13,030 bases of DNA from Candidatus Sabulitectum sp. (GCA_029940175.1 JAOZRM010000076.1:1-13030), one strand, 5' to 3'; positions 6,479 to 13,030 are shown, counted from the first letter of the stretch. The notes: a model not told the origin generated them from the letters alone. Translations and numbers: made by a program.

Positions 6479-8268
6479 CAGCAGTCACCCCCTTCACATC
6501 TTTTTCCTACTTCTTCTTCAAGCTGCTGCATCCGGTAAAGCTCTGTGTAGTAACCATCTTTTTCCAGCAGATCATCATGCGTTCCCTTTTCAACCAGCTT
6601 CCCGTCATCCAGTACCAGAATAAGATCAGCGTGTTGAACAGTACTTATTCTGTGAGCTATAAGAATGTTTGTCAGGCCGGAAATTTCCTTTTTAAGCTTT
6701 GTAAGAATTGCCGATTCAGTCTCTGTATCAATAGCACTTAATGAATCATCCAGTACAAGAATGGAAGGTGCAACTGCAAGTGCTCTGGCAATTGCAATTC
6801 TCTGCTTCTGGCCACCTGACAGGGTAATACCCCTCTCTCCAACCATTGTATCGTAGCCTTCCTTAAAGTTCTCTATCTCGGCACCTATTTCTGCCAGCTC
6901 CGCAAGATGTTTAACTGTCTCCACAGGGATGTCCTGGTTTCCGAAAGCGATGTTCTCGGCTATTGAAAGGGCAAAGAGGAAAGTCTCCTGTGGAACATAC
7001 CCGAACAGCCCGCGCACCTCACCTATAACCCTCTCCCGAACATCAACACCATCAATAAATACCGTTCCGGAAGGGGGGTCATAAAGACGCATAAGAAGCT
7101 CCACCAGTGTGGTTTTTCCGCTTCCGGTCCTGCCCACAATACCCAGTGTTGATGAGGCTGAAATACTGAATGAAATATTCTTCAATACCTCAACATCCGT
7201 GTCAGGATATGTGTAGGACAATCCCCGCACCTCTATGGATGGTTCAGGTTTTCCGCTCACAGGGCCATCGACTATTGCAGGAATAGTTTTCATTATCTTC
7301 TCAAGCCTGCCCATACTGGCTGCGCCTCGTTGAAGCAGGTTAACCACCCATCCTATGGCCATCATAGGCCAGGTGAGCATTGCAAGATAGCTGGCAAAAG
7401 CCACATACTGACCAAGAGAAATAGACCCGCCTATAACAGCCCGTCCACCAACCATGAGCAAAATCGAGCTACTCATCATGGCAAGCCCCATAACAAACGG
7501 CTGCATGAAGCCCCATATACGAGTCAATCTTATGTTCTCATGAACACATTCACTTGCCTTTTCAGCAAGCAGTTTTCTTTCAGATTCCTCATCTCCATAA
7601 GCCTTGATGACTCGAATACCTGAAAGTGATTCCTGTGTTTTGTCAGTCAACCCGCTGAATGCCTTCTGAACCGCTGTAAACCTGTCGTGAAGCATCCCAC
7701 CGAATTTCAGCACAAGCAGAGTTATGAAAGGCAGAGGGATCATAGTGATAAGAGTAAGTCTCCAGTCGATAAGAAGCAGCATGATGATACTGGCAAGGCT
7801 CATGAAAAGTGCATCAAAAGAGGCTATTGTCGCCATGCCTGCAGCCATGCGAACTGCATTTATATCGTTTGTGGCATGGGCCATTATGTCGCCCACTTTG
7901 GTCTTGTCGTAGTACTGTGCAGGAAGCTTCTGAAGATGGCCGTAGAACTCTGCTCGAAGGTCACGCTCGAGCCTTCGACTGGCTCCAACTATGAATATCC
8001 TCCAGAAGAACCGGAAGAAAGCCATTCCAAGAGCAATCGCTACAATGGAGAAACCCATCCGCCACACCAAAGCAGAATCAGCAGTTCCCTGAGCCAGATT
8101 ATCAATGAGTTTTCTGAAAACCTGAGGAACAAGCAGCTGCAGCCCATCAACGCCTATAAGGGCGATAATGCCCCCCAGTAGAGCTTTCTTATGCTTGAAT
8201 ATTCGGCCGTAGAGATTTCTCAGACTTGACTTGTCAAGTTTCGGTACTCTACCTTTTCCATTGGACAA
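6478..8268 (-). CDS. ABC exporter half-transporter, degenerate-site subunit (YheI/MdlA-like)
   Basis: This is a type I ABC exporter half of 596 residues from the TTG at 8268. It has a six-helix membrane domain, then an ATPase with Walker A GRTGSGKT (379-386), Q427, intact LSGGQ (483-487), Walker B ILVLDD in which the catalytic glutamate is replaced by D508, and H539. The Glu-to-Asp change, with the LSTGQ of the partner, makes one composite ATP site degenerate, the hallmark of heterodimeric exporters (TM287/288, BmrCD, YheI/YheH). Start choice: the frame stays open to an ATG at 8316, but that has no ribosome binding site and would add a hydrophobic stretch (MGLSIFAVLRLFWG) atypical of the family; the TTG has GGGGGTG shortly upstream. 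The ATG remains possible. It is the first gene of the operon; its stop and the next ATG share a base. Confidence 0.92.
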   Translation of the reverse strand: MSNGKGRVPKLDKSSLRNLYGRIFKHKKALLGGIIALIGVDGLQLLVPQVFRKLIDNLAQGTADSALVWRMGFSIVAIALGMAFFRFFWRIFIVGASRRLERDLRAEFYGHLQKLPAQYYDKTKVGDIMAHATNDINAVRMAAGMATIASFDALFMSLASIIMLLLIDWRLTLITMIPLPFITLLVLKFGGMLHDRFTAVQKAFSGLTDKTQESLSGIRVIKAYGDEESERKLLAEKASECVHENIRLTRIWGFMQPFVMGLAMMSSSILLMVGGRAVIGGSISLGQYVAFASYLAMLTWPMMAIGWVVNLLQRGAASMGRLEKIMKTIPAIVDGPVSGKPEPSIEVRGLSYTYPDTDVEVLKNISFSISASSTLGIVGRTGSGKTTLVELLMRLYDPPSGTVFIDGVDVRERVIGEVRGLFGYVPQETFLFALSIAENIAFGNQDIPVETVKHLAELAEIGAEIENFKEGYDTMVGERGITLSGGQKQRIAIARALAVAPSILVLDDSLSAIDTETESAILTKLKKEISGLTNILIAHRISTVQHADLILVLDDGKLVEKGTHDDLLEKDGYYTELYRMQQLEEEVGKRCEGGDC

Positions 8269-8316
8269 ATGACACCCCCAGAATAATCGTAGAACAGCGA
8301 ATATAGACAACCCCAT

Positions 8317-8621
8317 TCGAAAGCGTTAACTAATGCAGTTCATATTTATCTTCTGCTTTTATCATGGGACATCTGGTATTATAATGACCTGTCTCTGAAT
8401 GCAATTATATATAGTACTTAACTAATTGTATATCCACCGATGACATAGTCTTATTGCACTATTTCTCTGCAAAATATGCTACTTCTTTATCATCAAGCTT
8501 ATTGGGTTAAAAGTTCGAATTCTCCCACCTTATCCTGATGCTCATATTCAAGTATAAGCCTCCACATCTGCGTTCAGAAGAGACCAATAGGTAATTCCCT
8601 AAAAGATTCTATCGCTTCTAA
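8317..8621. other. intergenic stretch between divergent ABC exporter operon and membrane protein gene
   Basis: About 300 bp of AT-rich sequence with no convincing gene in any frame (only very short open frames). It should hold promoters for both divergent genes. A perfect TATAAT on the minus strand is listed separately. On the plus strand TTGCAC (8454-8459) and TATGCT (8475-8480) are a weak pair with a short 15-bp spacer. No terminator hairpin, riboswitch or repeat array is apparent. Confidence 0.5.
8378..8404 (-). promoter_or_regulatory. possible promoter of the ABC exporter operon
   Basis: The minus strand carries a perfect -10 hexamer TATAAT (8383-8378). The best upstream match to a -35 is TTGCAT (8404-8399) with a short 15-bp spacer, so the -35 is weak. 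The element lies about 110 bp upstream of the chosen TTG start at 8268, leaving a leader of roughly 100 nt without an obvious structure. Confidence 0.4.
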
Positions 8622-10172
8622 TTGCATCATATTTGTAAAGAAGACTTCTGGGAACCTCCAGGAATAATATACACAGTAAGCATTCTCGAAAATGTATTTG
8701 ACCCTGGAATAAATTATCGATATAGTTCGATTCTATCGTCGAAAGAAAGTAAAGCAGAGGTACAAAATATCAAAAAAACAATAGAACAGCTTTCCTCAAG
8801 AATTGGAGAACCACGGGCTTACGCGATTCTGGCTTCTGCTATGGGAGTGTTTTACTTCTATTCTGCGTTTCTTGCGAATCAGATTCGCTATGGGTTTAAC
8901 CAACTCAGCATTCTTGGTTTTCCCATCGCTGCAGGTTTTGCTCTGGTGATTACTGGATTGTTGATCTTAATTCACAACAAGGATCAATCTTCACCCAGCA
9001 CCGGGAAGCCTATTCCATTTCGCCGTCTGTTGTTGCCTGCTACACTTGCTGCAATTCTTCTGATGCCTCTTTTTTGGATGCTGAAAAACGGTTTCATCAA
9101 TTCTGACGGTCTACTGAATATGCAATCACTCCTTTTGGGCGTAAGGATTATGAGTCATGATGAGATGCTCTCAACTTTCATTATTACGAAGATATGGGAG
9201 TCCGGCATTCTGGGATTCCGACCTGAGAATTCAATATCTGCATTCTCAGTATTCTTTGGTGGTTTCTATGTCTGGGTATCAGTAATACTTGGGGGCAGAT
9301 TAACTGGCAGAAGATGGCCACTGTTCTTAATTCTCTGCCTTTCCTCCGGTTTCGTACAGATGTTTGTTGGTGATGTGGAATTCTATGCTATGGTAGCTGC
9401 CATGACTGCTTTGTACCTGCTTATGGTTCTTGAACATTTGCGAGGTCGAATAAGTATTCTTCTCCCAGCTATCACACTTGCTTTTGCTATTTCCAGCCAC
9501 TTGCTTGCAGGGTGGCTTCTCCCATCATTCCTTTTTCTTTGTCTAAGAAGCATTAAAAGAAAGGAGTGGGGCAAATCGCTGATATCTGTCTTAGTTATGA
9601 TTCTTGTCACAGGATTCCTATTTGTAATTGTTACTGATGCAGGTCTCCCTATACGAAATCTAACTTACAGTCACGCAATGGGTTCAGCAGATAAAGGAAC
9701 CCTTGATATGCTTGCACAACCATCAATAAGCTACTATGCATCCGTGATCAATGTTCTATTTCTGCTATTTCCGCTCTGGTTAATGATCCCATTAATGTTC
9801 ATCTATAAACGCATTGAATTTTCACCCTATAATATTTTTCTTGGAATCTGTCTATTTATGCTTCTTCTGCTTGCCTTTGTCTGGTTCCTTGGGCTTGGTC
9901 CTTACTTTGACTGGAATCTCATTGCTACAACTGGTGTACCTGCTTCCGTTCTTGTCTGGGGTAATCTGTTAAAAGGATCCTGGGTAAAAGGTATTAAAAC
10001 CGCAGTATGGGCTCTTTTCCTGATAAGTGCCCTTCACTCCTGGACATGGATAGTTAACAACAATCATCAATTCAGTAACATACCTGAAGAGCATCGGAAT
10101 CATCTGTCTGATATCATATATCAAACCAGATCTTTTAATTTTACAGATCTCATACAAAGTGAAGAAAATTAG
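8622..10172 (+). CDS. polytopic membrane protein, possibly GT-C-type glycosyltransferase-like
   Basis: The open frame encodes 516 residues. After a soluble N-terminal stretch of about 65 residues there are roughly 11-12 hydrophobic segments (about 66-86, 92-113, 134-150, 205-222, 231-247, 250-270, 275-308, 315-335, 372-396, 403-425, 430-445 and 455-475). The stretch FVGDVEFYAM (about 245-254) followed by a long helix resembles the F.G.VE.Y pattern I associate with uncharacterised GT-C-like membrane proteins, which use lipid-linked sugars; this is a weak inference. The start is unclear: the frame opens with TTG at 8622 directly after an in-frame TAA, with no ribosome binding site, and the next in-frame standard start (ATG at 8841) would fall inside the first membrane helix. 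The true start may be non-canonical, or the 5' end may be damaged. It is a single plus-strand gene between divergent and convergent neighbours. Confidence 0.65.
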   Translation: MHHICKEDFWEPPGIIYTVSILENVFDPGINYRYSSILSSKESKAEVQNIKKTIEQLSSRIGEPRAYAILASAMGVFYFYSAFLANQIRYGFNQLSILGFPIAAGFALVITGLLILIHNKDQSSPSTGKPIPFRRLLLPATLAAILLMPLFWMLKNGFINSDGLLNMQSLLLGVRIMSHDEMLSTFIITKIWESGILGFRPENSISAFSVFFGGFYVWVSVILGGRLTGRRWPLFLILCLSSGFVQMFVGDVEFYAMVAAMTALYLLMVLEHLRGRISILLPAITLAFAISSHLLAGWLLPSFLFLCLRSIKRKEWGKSLISVLVMILVTGFLFVIVTDAGLPIRNLTYSHAMGSADKGTLDMLAQPSISYYASVINVLFLLFPLWLMIPLMFIYKRIEFSPYNIFLGICLFMLLLLAFVWFLGLGPYFDWNLIATTGVPASVLVWGNLLKGSWVKGIKTAVWALFLISALHSWTWIVNNNHQFSNIPEEHRNHLSDIIYQTRSFNFTDLIQSEEN

Positions 10173-10194
10173 TTACCAGGAACCTCTCTATAGC

Positions 10195-10545
10195 TTAGTA
10201 ATCCTCGTAGTCACCCTCCTGAATGGCAGAGAAATCGATTACATACAATTTTCGAAGATCTTCTCGAACTGAATAACCCTCATCAGTTAATCTTCCGATT
10301 ACAGCAGTCTGTCTGCTAATCTCAGGAACGATGTCAAATGCCTGCTCTCCAACAAGAGTGAAAACTTCACCCGATTCATCATCAGTGATAATGACTGACT
10401 CTGACCTGGTGCCAACGTGAAGCACCTCAACAATTCCTGTTACTCCAAGTAGATCACCATGCTCTTCTGCAGTATTAGTGGTTCCACACCCCGTAAAACC
10501 GAGAAGCACGAGAAGTGCTGCTGCTAATACAATAAACTTTTTCAT
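10195..10545 (-). CDS. small lipoprotein, copy 1 of a duplicated family
   Basis: This 116-residue protein begins with a basic, hydrophobic lipoprotein signal (MKKF... GFTGC, lipidated C20). The mature domain of about 95 residues is strand-rich (VEVLHVGTRSESVIIT, SGEVFTLVG, TAVIGRLTDEGYSV, KLYVIDF) and ends in an acidic tail (EGDYEDY), which suggests a small beta-barrel or OB-like fold. I do not recognise the family. A second copy lies at the right edge (12795-13030), about 73 percent identical over 77 aligned residues without gaps (hand count). GAAGGGAG upstream of the ATG supports the start. The gene begins two bases after the stop of a start-less remnant (10547-10717), which was probably its upstream operon partner. 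It converges on the membrane protein gene with a 22-bp gap. Confidence 0.75.
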   Translation of the reverse strand: MKKFIVLAAALLVLLGFTGCGTTNTAEEHGDLLGVTGIVEVLHVGTRSESVIITDDESGEVFTLVGEQAFDIVPEISRQTAVIGRLTDEGYSVREDLRKLYVIDFSAIQEGDYEDY

Positions 10546-10546
10546 T

Positions 10547-10717
10547 CTATTCTCCCTTCAGGAGCCATGGCTCAAAATCAGTAAAATCAACAATTGCACT
10601 ATCTGCAATGATACCCCAACCGGTGGTTCCTGCCCAGGAGCTTTCTGTGAAAATCTGCAGGAAGGGATGTTTGACCAGGCTTGTTTCGTGCAGTATGGTT
10701 AGTTTCTGGCTGAAATT
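10547..10717 (-). pseudogene. start-less 3' remnant of a gene upstream of lipoprotein copy 1
   Basis: The minus strand has an open stretch of 56 codons ending in TAG at 10549-10547, one base before the lipoprotein ATG. The translation looks like real protein, for example SSWAGTTGWGIIADSAIV and FTDFEPWLL, reminiscent of the last strands of a beta-sandwich domain. It contains no ATG, GTG or TTG and is preceded by an in-frame TAG at 10720-10718, beyond which the sequence turns GC-richer and leads into the oppositely oriented diguanylate cyclase. The tight spacing to the lipoprotein suggests a former operon whose upstream gene lost its 5' part. It may simply be chance open sequence, but the residue pattern argues against that. 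Confidence 0.45.
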
Positions 10718-10846
10718 CTACTTGGAGAGCGGGTAATGGGGTTGCGGAAAACCCAATATCCTGTTGATTTCGTTTCCTGCTGGAGTTTCAGGGTCCACCA
10801 TAAGAGTTCGTAAAATACAAAAAGCAAGAAGGGATACAGGCGATAC

Positions 10847-11983
10847 ATGCTCAACCCCATGTGGAAAGCGTACATGGACGGCGTCGGCGCGGGAGTCTTT
10901 CTCATTTTTTTCGCTTCCCGCCTGGATATCTGGCGACACAAGCCAGAGCGACTCGCCAACCTGTGGCTGGCTGCGGTAGCTTTCTCTGCGCTGATGGTCA
11001 ATTTCACAGCCGTCTTCATAAAAGCCACTGATGGTGGTGGGCATCCCATTTTTGTCATGCTCAATCTCATGGGTGCGGCAGGGGTAGTAGTAAGCCTTCT
11101 GGAACTGGTTTTCAGCCTGGCGGAAACCTCTCCACCCCGACTGATACGAAGCCTGGAATTCTTGTTGCTGCCACTGACAGTACTTCGAATATCACAAAAT
11201 GCCGTCATGATTATCGTGGCGTTATTGCTTCTTGTAACACTGTTCAAGGCTGTTAAGTCTGCCAGTCAGGGAAACGCCGATGCCAGGGGAGTGTTATTGG
11301 GGTTGGCGGTGCTCCTGATCTGTCTTGTATCTGACATCGCAGATGAACTGCACTTGGTCAATGTTCCCAATTTTTTTCCGGTGCTGGGTTTCATTGTTTT
11401 CTTTCTTTCGGTTACCCATGCTATTAACAGTCACCTGGCAAGGGAGGAATCTGCTGCACGCACCGATCCGCTCACCGGGCTGCTCAACCGCCGCGGTTTC
11501 CTTGAACTGAGCCGGTTAGTTGTTTCCATCGCTGAACGTTCTGCCAGATCCTTCTCGATAATCATGATCGATCTGGATCATTTCAAGCGGGTTAACGATA
11601 AATTTGGTCACGCCATGGGTGACCGGGTACTGCAAGAGATAGCATCGATACTGCTGCGTGGAGTTCGAGACCAGGACATTCTGGCGCGTTGGGGTGGCGA
11701 GGAAATCATCGTTTTGCTTCCCGATACTGGCGAGAATGGAGCTAACGCTCTTGGTGAAAAAATTCGATCTTCAGTTGAAGAGCTGGAGACCTGGCATGGC
11801 GAGACGCGAATCTGCGTGACTCTCTCTCTCGGAATTTCCGAGTACCACAGAGGAGAACCGTTGACAGACACCATCCAGCGTGCTGATAACGCTCTGTACC
11901 GCGCAAAGTCCTCCGGTCGAAACCGGGTGGAATACCTGGCGTTCACAGACGACACCACCGGCACCGGTGATCTCATCAAGTAA
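10847..11983 (+). CDS. membrane-bound GGDEF diguanylate cyclase
   Basis: This 378-residue protein has about six to seven N-terminal membrane helices (to about residue 193), resembling a short 7TM sensory domain, followed by a GGDEF domain (about 203-365). It shows DPLTGLLNRRGF (207-218), IDLDHFKRVND (241-251), the active-site loop RWGGEEI (281-287), a functional-looking GG(D/E)EF variant, and an RxxD inhibitory site (R274-D277) exactly five residues before GGEEI. It should make c-di-GMP from two GTP and be subject to product inhibition. The start is the ATG at 10847; a nearby AGGCG is a weak ribosome binding site, and an ATG at 10859 is an alternative. The gene is oriented opposite to its neighbours and is clearly GC-richer (one sampled 60-base stretch about 63 percent GC against about 37 percent in hepT), suggesting acquisition from elsewhere. 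The sensed signal is unknown. Confidence 0.9.
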   Translation: MLNPMWKAYMDGVGAGVFLIFFASRLDIWRHKPERLANLWLAAVAFSALMVNFTAVFIKATDGGGHPIFVMLNLMGAAGVVVSLLELVFSLAETSPPRLIRSLEFLLLPLTVLRISQNAVMIIVALLLLVTLFKAVKSASQGNADARGVLLGLAVLLICLVSDIADELHLVNVPNFFPVLGFIVFFLSVTHAINSHLAREESAARTDPLTGLLNRRGFLELSRLVVSIAERSARSFSIIMIDLDHFKRVNDKFGHAMGDRVLQEIASILLRGVRDQDILARWGGEEIIVLLPDTGENGANALGEKIRSSVEELETWHGETRICVTLSLGISEYHRGEPLTDTIQRADNALYRAKSSGRNRVEYLAFTDDTTGTGDLIK

Positions 11984-12035
11984 CCATGGCTCAGTGAGTT
12001 GCTTCATCAGGTGTAAGGCCGAACCGGAAGAACGG

Positions 12036-12347
12036 TTAATCCCCGGCTGAGTAAAAAACCACGCCTCTTCTCTTTATGTGACTTCTCAATTCTTCATTGT
12101 CGATATGATCATAAATAGAAATATCAAAAGTATACGGCAGCATCAGATCATCAAGGCTCAGAGATATCCTGTTCATAACTTGCAAATTCAGTTCAGCTCC
12201 CTTAAGTGTAATATCAATGTCAGAACCATTCCTGTAGTTTCCCATGGCTCGTGAGCCATACAGAATTACCTGTTCAAGCTCTGGAAAACTCCGAAACACA
12301 TTTCTGATTCCATTAATTACATCATCGGACAAGCCATATTCAGCCAC
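12036..12347 (-). CDS. mntA: MntA-type nucleotidyltransferase antitoxin (type VII TA)
   Basis: This 103-residue minimal nucleotidyltransferase contains the exact GSX10DXD motif: G31-S32, ten residues, then D43-I-D45, with a third acidic residue at D75 (FDIS). MntA proteins transfer AMP groups to a tyrosine of the HepT toxin and so silence it. The gene starts with GTG at 12347, three bases after the stop of the HEPN-type gene, with only weak ribosome binding potential inside the end of that gene, which suggests coupled translation. Length and motif fit the family well. The end converges on the diguanylate cyclase gene 52 bp away. Confidence 0.9.
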   Translation of the reverse strand: MAEYGLSDDVINGIRNVFRSFPELEQVILYGSRAMGNYRNGSDIDITLKGAELNLQVMNRISLSLDDLMLPYTFDISIYDHIDNEELRSHIKRRGVVFYSAGD

Positions 12348-12350
12348 GAG

Positions 12351-12749
12351 TTACATACCATCCATTTTTTTTTCCAGCCTTCGAAACAACTCAAAATACT
12401 GAGATGTTACAGCTGTACAGATTTCCCTGGCAGTTTCTTCATTGTAGGTATGCGAGGTTTTGTTTCTGCTTTTCAGCATTTCCATCCACCCCTGACCATC
12501 CTCTATCAGATTCAGTTGAAACGCCTTTCTAATAACATCACGGGACCCATAAATATCATTCTGCCCACTGTACTCCAGGAAGTTCTTAAGGGTTTTCCAG
12601 GCTAGCTCAAATGTGTACTCGAATGATTTAATCAGGCCCTGTTCCTCAAGTTCAGATAGATCACCCTTATCAATAAACTTCTTCATCTGCTTCAGAACTT
12701 TTCTGTAATTTGTAAATCGCTGTTTCCACCTGACATCTTCTGTTACCAT
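12351..12749 (-). CDS. hepT: HepT-type HEPN toxin RNase (HI0074 family, type VII TA)
   Basis: This 132-residue helical protein is of the HI0074 / nucleotidyltransferase substrate-binding family. It carries the complete R-X4-H-X-Y motif, RNKTSHTY (R95, H100, Y102), the active site of HepT RNases; Y102 corresponds to the tyrosine AMPylated by MntA. Other family hallmarks are FEYTFELAWKTLKNFLE (about 43-59) and the SRDVIRKAF segment. The RNase activity is inferred from the motif. The toxin gene precedes the antitoxin gene by 3 bp. Its ATG at 12749 has a weak GGAAG site upstream. It lies 45 bp downstream of the second small lipoprotein gene on the same strand, with a hairpin between them, so it could be read from that gene or from its own promoter; I see no clear promoter in the gap. 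Confidence 0.9.
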   Translation of the reverse strand: MVTEDVRWKQRFTNYRKVLKQMKKFIDKGDLSELEEQGLIKSFEYTFELAWKTLKNFLEYSGQNDIYGSRDVIRKAFQLNLIEDGQGWMEMLKSRNKTSHTYNEETAREICTAVTSQYFELFRRLEKKMDGM

Positions 12750-12780
12750 CTCAGCTTCCAGTCATGGATGTTTCCTTAAA

Positions 12781-12798
12781 CTGACAGAAGTCTGTCAG
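12781..12798. terminator. perfect hairpin at the end of lipoprotein copy 2
   Basis: CTGACAGA-AG-TCTGTCAG is an 8-bp inverted repeat with a 2-base centre (a 7-bp stem with a 4-nt loop in RNA). The lipoprotein stop codon (12797-12795) lies inside the right arm. On the minus strand it is followed by TTTAAGG, only a short T run, so it could be a weak terminator, an RNA stabiliser or an operator ahead of hepT-mntA. Confidence 0.45.
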
Positions 12799-13030
12799 TA
12801 ATCGTCCAGATCTTCCACACCGATGATCGAATAGTCTATCACATAGACCTTCTGCAGCTCCATGCGAACAGAATATCCTTCATCGGTCAGCCTTCCAATA
12901 ACTGCAGTGAGCTGACCATATTCGGGAACAATATCAAAGGCCTTCTCGCCTACAAGGGCGAAGACTTCACCAGACTCCTCATCAGTAATGATCACAGTTT
13001 CAGATCTGGTTCCTGCATGAAGAACATCCA
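12795..13030 (-). CDS. small lipoprotein-family protein, copy 2 (partial, N-terminus off the right edge)
   Basis: The frame is open to the window edge and encodes the last 77 residues of a protein matching the copy at 10195-10545 without gaps, about 73 percent identical by hand count (shared TRSE.VIITD, SGEVF.LVGE, FDIVPE, IGRLTDEGYSVR). An in-frame GTG at 12995 is inside the conserved domain and is not the start. The signal peptide and lipobox seen in copy 1 are expected beyond the edge but cannot be confirmed. Nucleotide divergence between the copies is considerable while protein similarity is kept, so the duplication looks old and under selection. Function is unknown; it sits just upstream of hepT-mntA on the same strand. 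Confidence 0.75.
   Translation of the reverse strand, partial: DVLHAGTRSETVIITDEESGEVFALVGEKAFDIVPEYGQLTAVIGRLTDEGYSVRMELQKVYVIDYSIIGVEDLDDY

Noticed and set aside
7687..8181. Plus-strand open frame of 164 codons inside the ABC subunit gene
   Set aside because: It lies antisense to a membrane domain with clear family motifs and has a highly charged, histidine-rich translation; a shadow frame.
8454..8480. Plus-strand TTGCAC/TATGCT promoter for the membrane protein gene
   Set aside because: Poor -35 match and a 15-bp spacer; mentioned in the intergenic entry but not called.
8504..8535. tRNA T-arm-like sequence (AGTTCGAATTCTCCCACC)
   Set aside because: The flanking five-base arms do not pair and there is no acceptor, anticodon arm or CCA in the right places; likely chance.
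10739..10754. GGGTT-GCGGAA-AACCC hairpin upstream of the diguanylate cyclase, considered as part of a riboswitch
   Set aside because: A single 5-bp stem with no surrounding conserved aptamer pattern; no c-di-GMP or other riboswitch signature was recognisable.
10699..11247. Open frame of 182 codons on the minus strand across the cyclase membrane domain
   Set aside because: It is antisense to the GC-rich diguanylate cyclase, with Ser/Arg-rich low-complexity translation typical of an antisense shadow.
12022..12037. AACCG-GAAGAA-CGGTT hairpin between the cyclase and mntA ends
   Set aside because: Only a 5-bp stem, overlapping the mntA stop, with no T run on either strand; too weak to call a terminator.
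10562..12250. Repeated CCATGGCTC sequences near 10564, 11986 and 12242
   Set aside because: Short, not flanked by longer identity, and one lies inside the mntA coding sequence; no evidence of element ends.

Overview
The window comes from a bacterial chromosome (or a metagenomic contig) with strong AAGGAGG-type ribosome binding sites. Lipoprotein signal peptides with lipoboxes, predicted exported beta-rich proteins and a paired ABC exporter suggest a diderm, possibly anaerobic, organism. A member of the Fermentibacteria/WOR-3/FCB-like candidate phyla would fit the style of the secreted proteins, but this is a guess from protein flavour, not a demonstrated placement. Most of the window looks mid-GC. 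The diguanylate cyclase gene is visibly richer in GC than the genes beside it.

Layout from left to right. (1) 1-567, minus: a VapBC type II toxin-antitoxin pair. The toxin runs off the left edge. A near-consensus promoter carries two copies of a TTATGCATA palindrome that look like its operator. (2) 568-794: a gap holding what looks like the 3' half of a tRNA (anticodon loop through CCA), possibly an integration scar. (3) 795-2816, minus: a two-gene operon of lipoproteins, one unrecognised and one with an Fn3-like domain followed by a ComEC-type metallo-beta-lactamase domain. (4) 2952-4352, plus: two tandem paralogous exported beta-sandwich (LamG/ConA-like) proteins that align without gaps and share a nearly invariant C-terminal tail. 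(5) 4376-8268, minus: a translationally coupled heterodimeric ABC exporter, with the degenerate and consensus ATPase sites split between the subunits in the usual way. (6) 8317-8621: a gene-poor stretch with a likely -10 element for the exporter. (7) 8622-10172, plus: a polytopic membrane protein resembling GT-C-type enzymes, whose start is unclear. (8) 10195-13030: a mosaic accessory region. A small lipoprotein gene (10195-10545) and its paralog at the right edge (12795-13030) flank a start-less gene remnant, a GC-rich membrane diguanylate cyclase on the opposite strand, and a HepT/MntA (HEPN/MNT, type VII) toxin-antitoxin pair with textbook active-site motifs.

The genes do not form one pathway. 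The left and right ends each carry a toxin-antitoxin module, and both ends show scars (tRNA fragment, gene remnant, duplicated lipoprotein, composition shift), which points to repeated insertion and rearrangement. The middle is envelope and secretion biology: exported lipoproteins, secreted beta-sandwich proteins and a lipid- or drug-type exporter. I see no CRISPR array, rRNA, intact tRNA, transposase or integrase. I did not find a clearly new multi-gene system. The best leads are the conserved C-terminal tail of the tandem secreted proteins, the duplicated small lipoprotein family around the HepT/MntA and GGDEF genes, and the tRNA-like scar next to vapBC.
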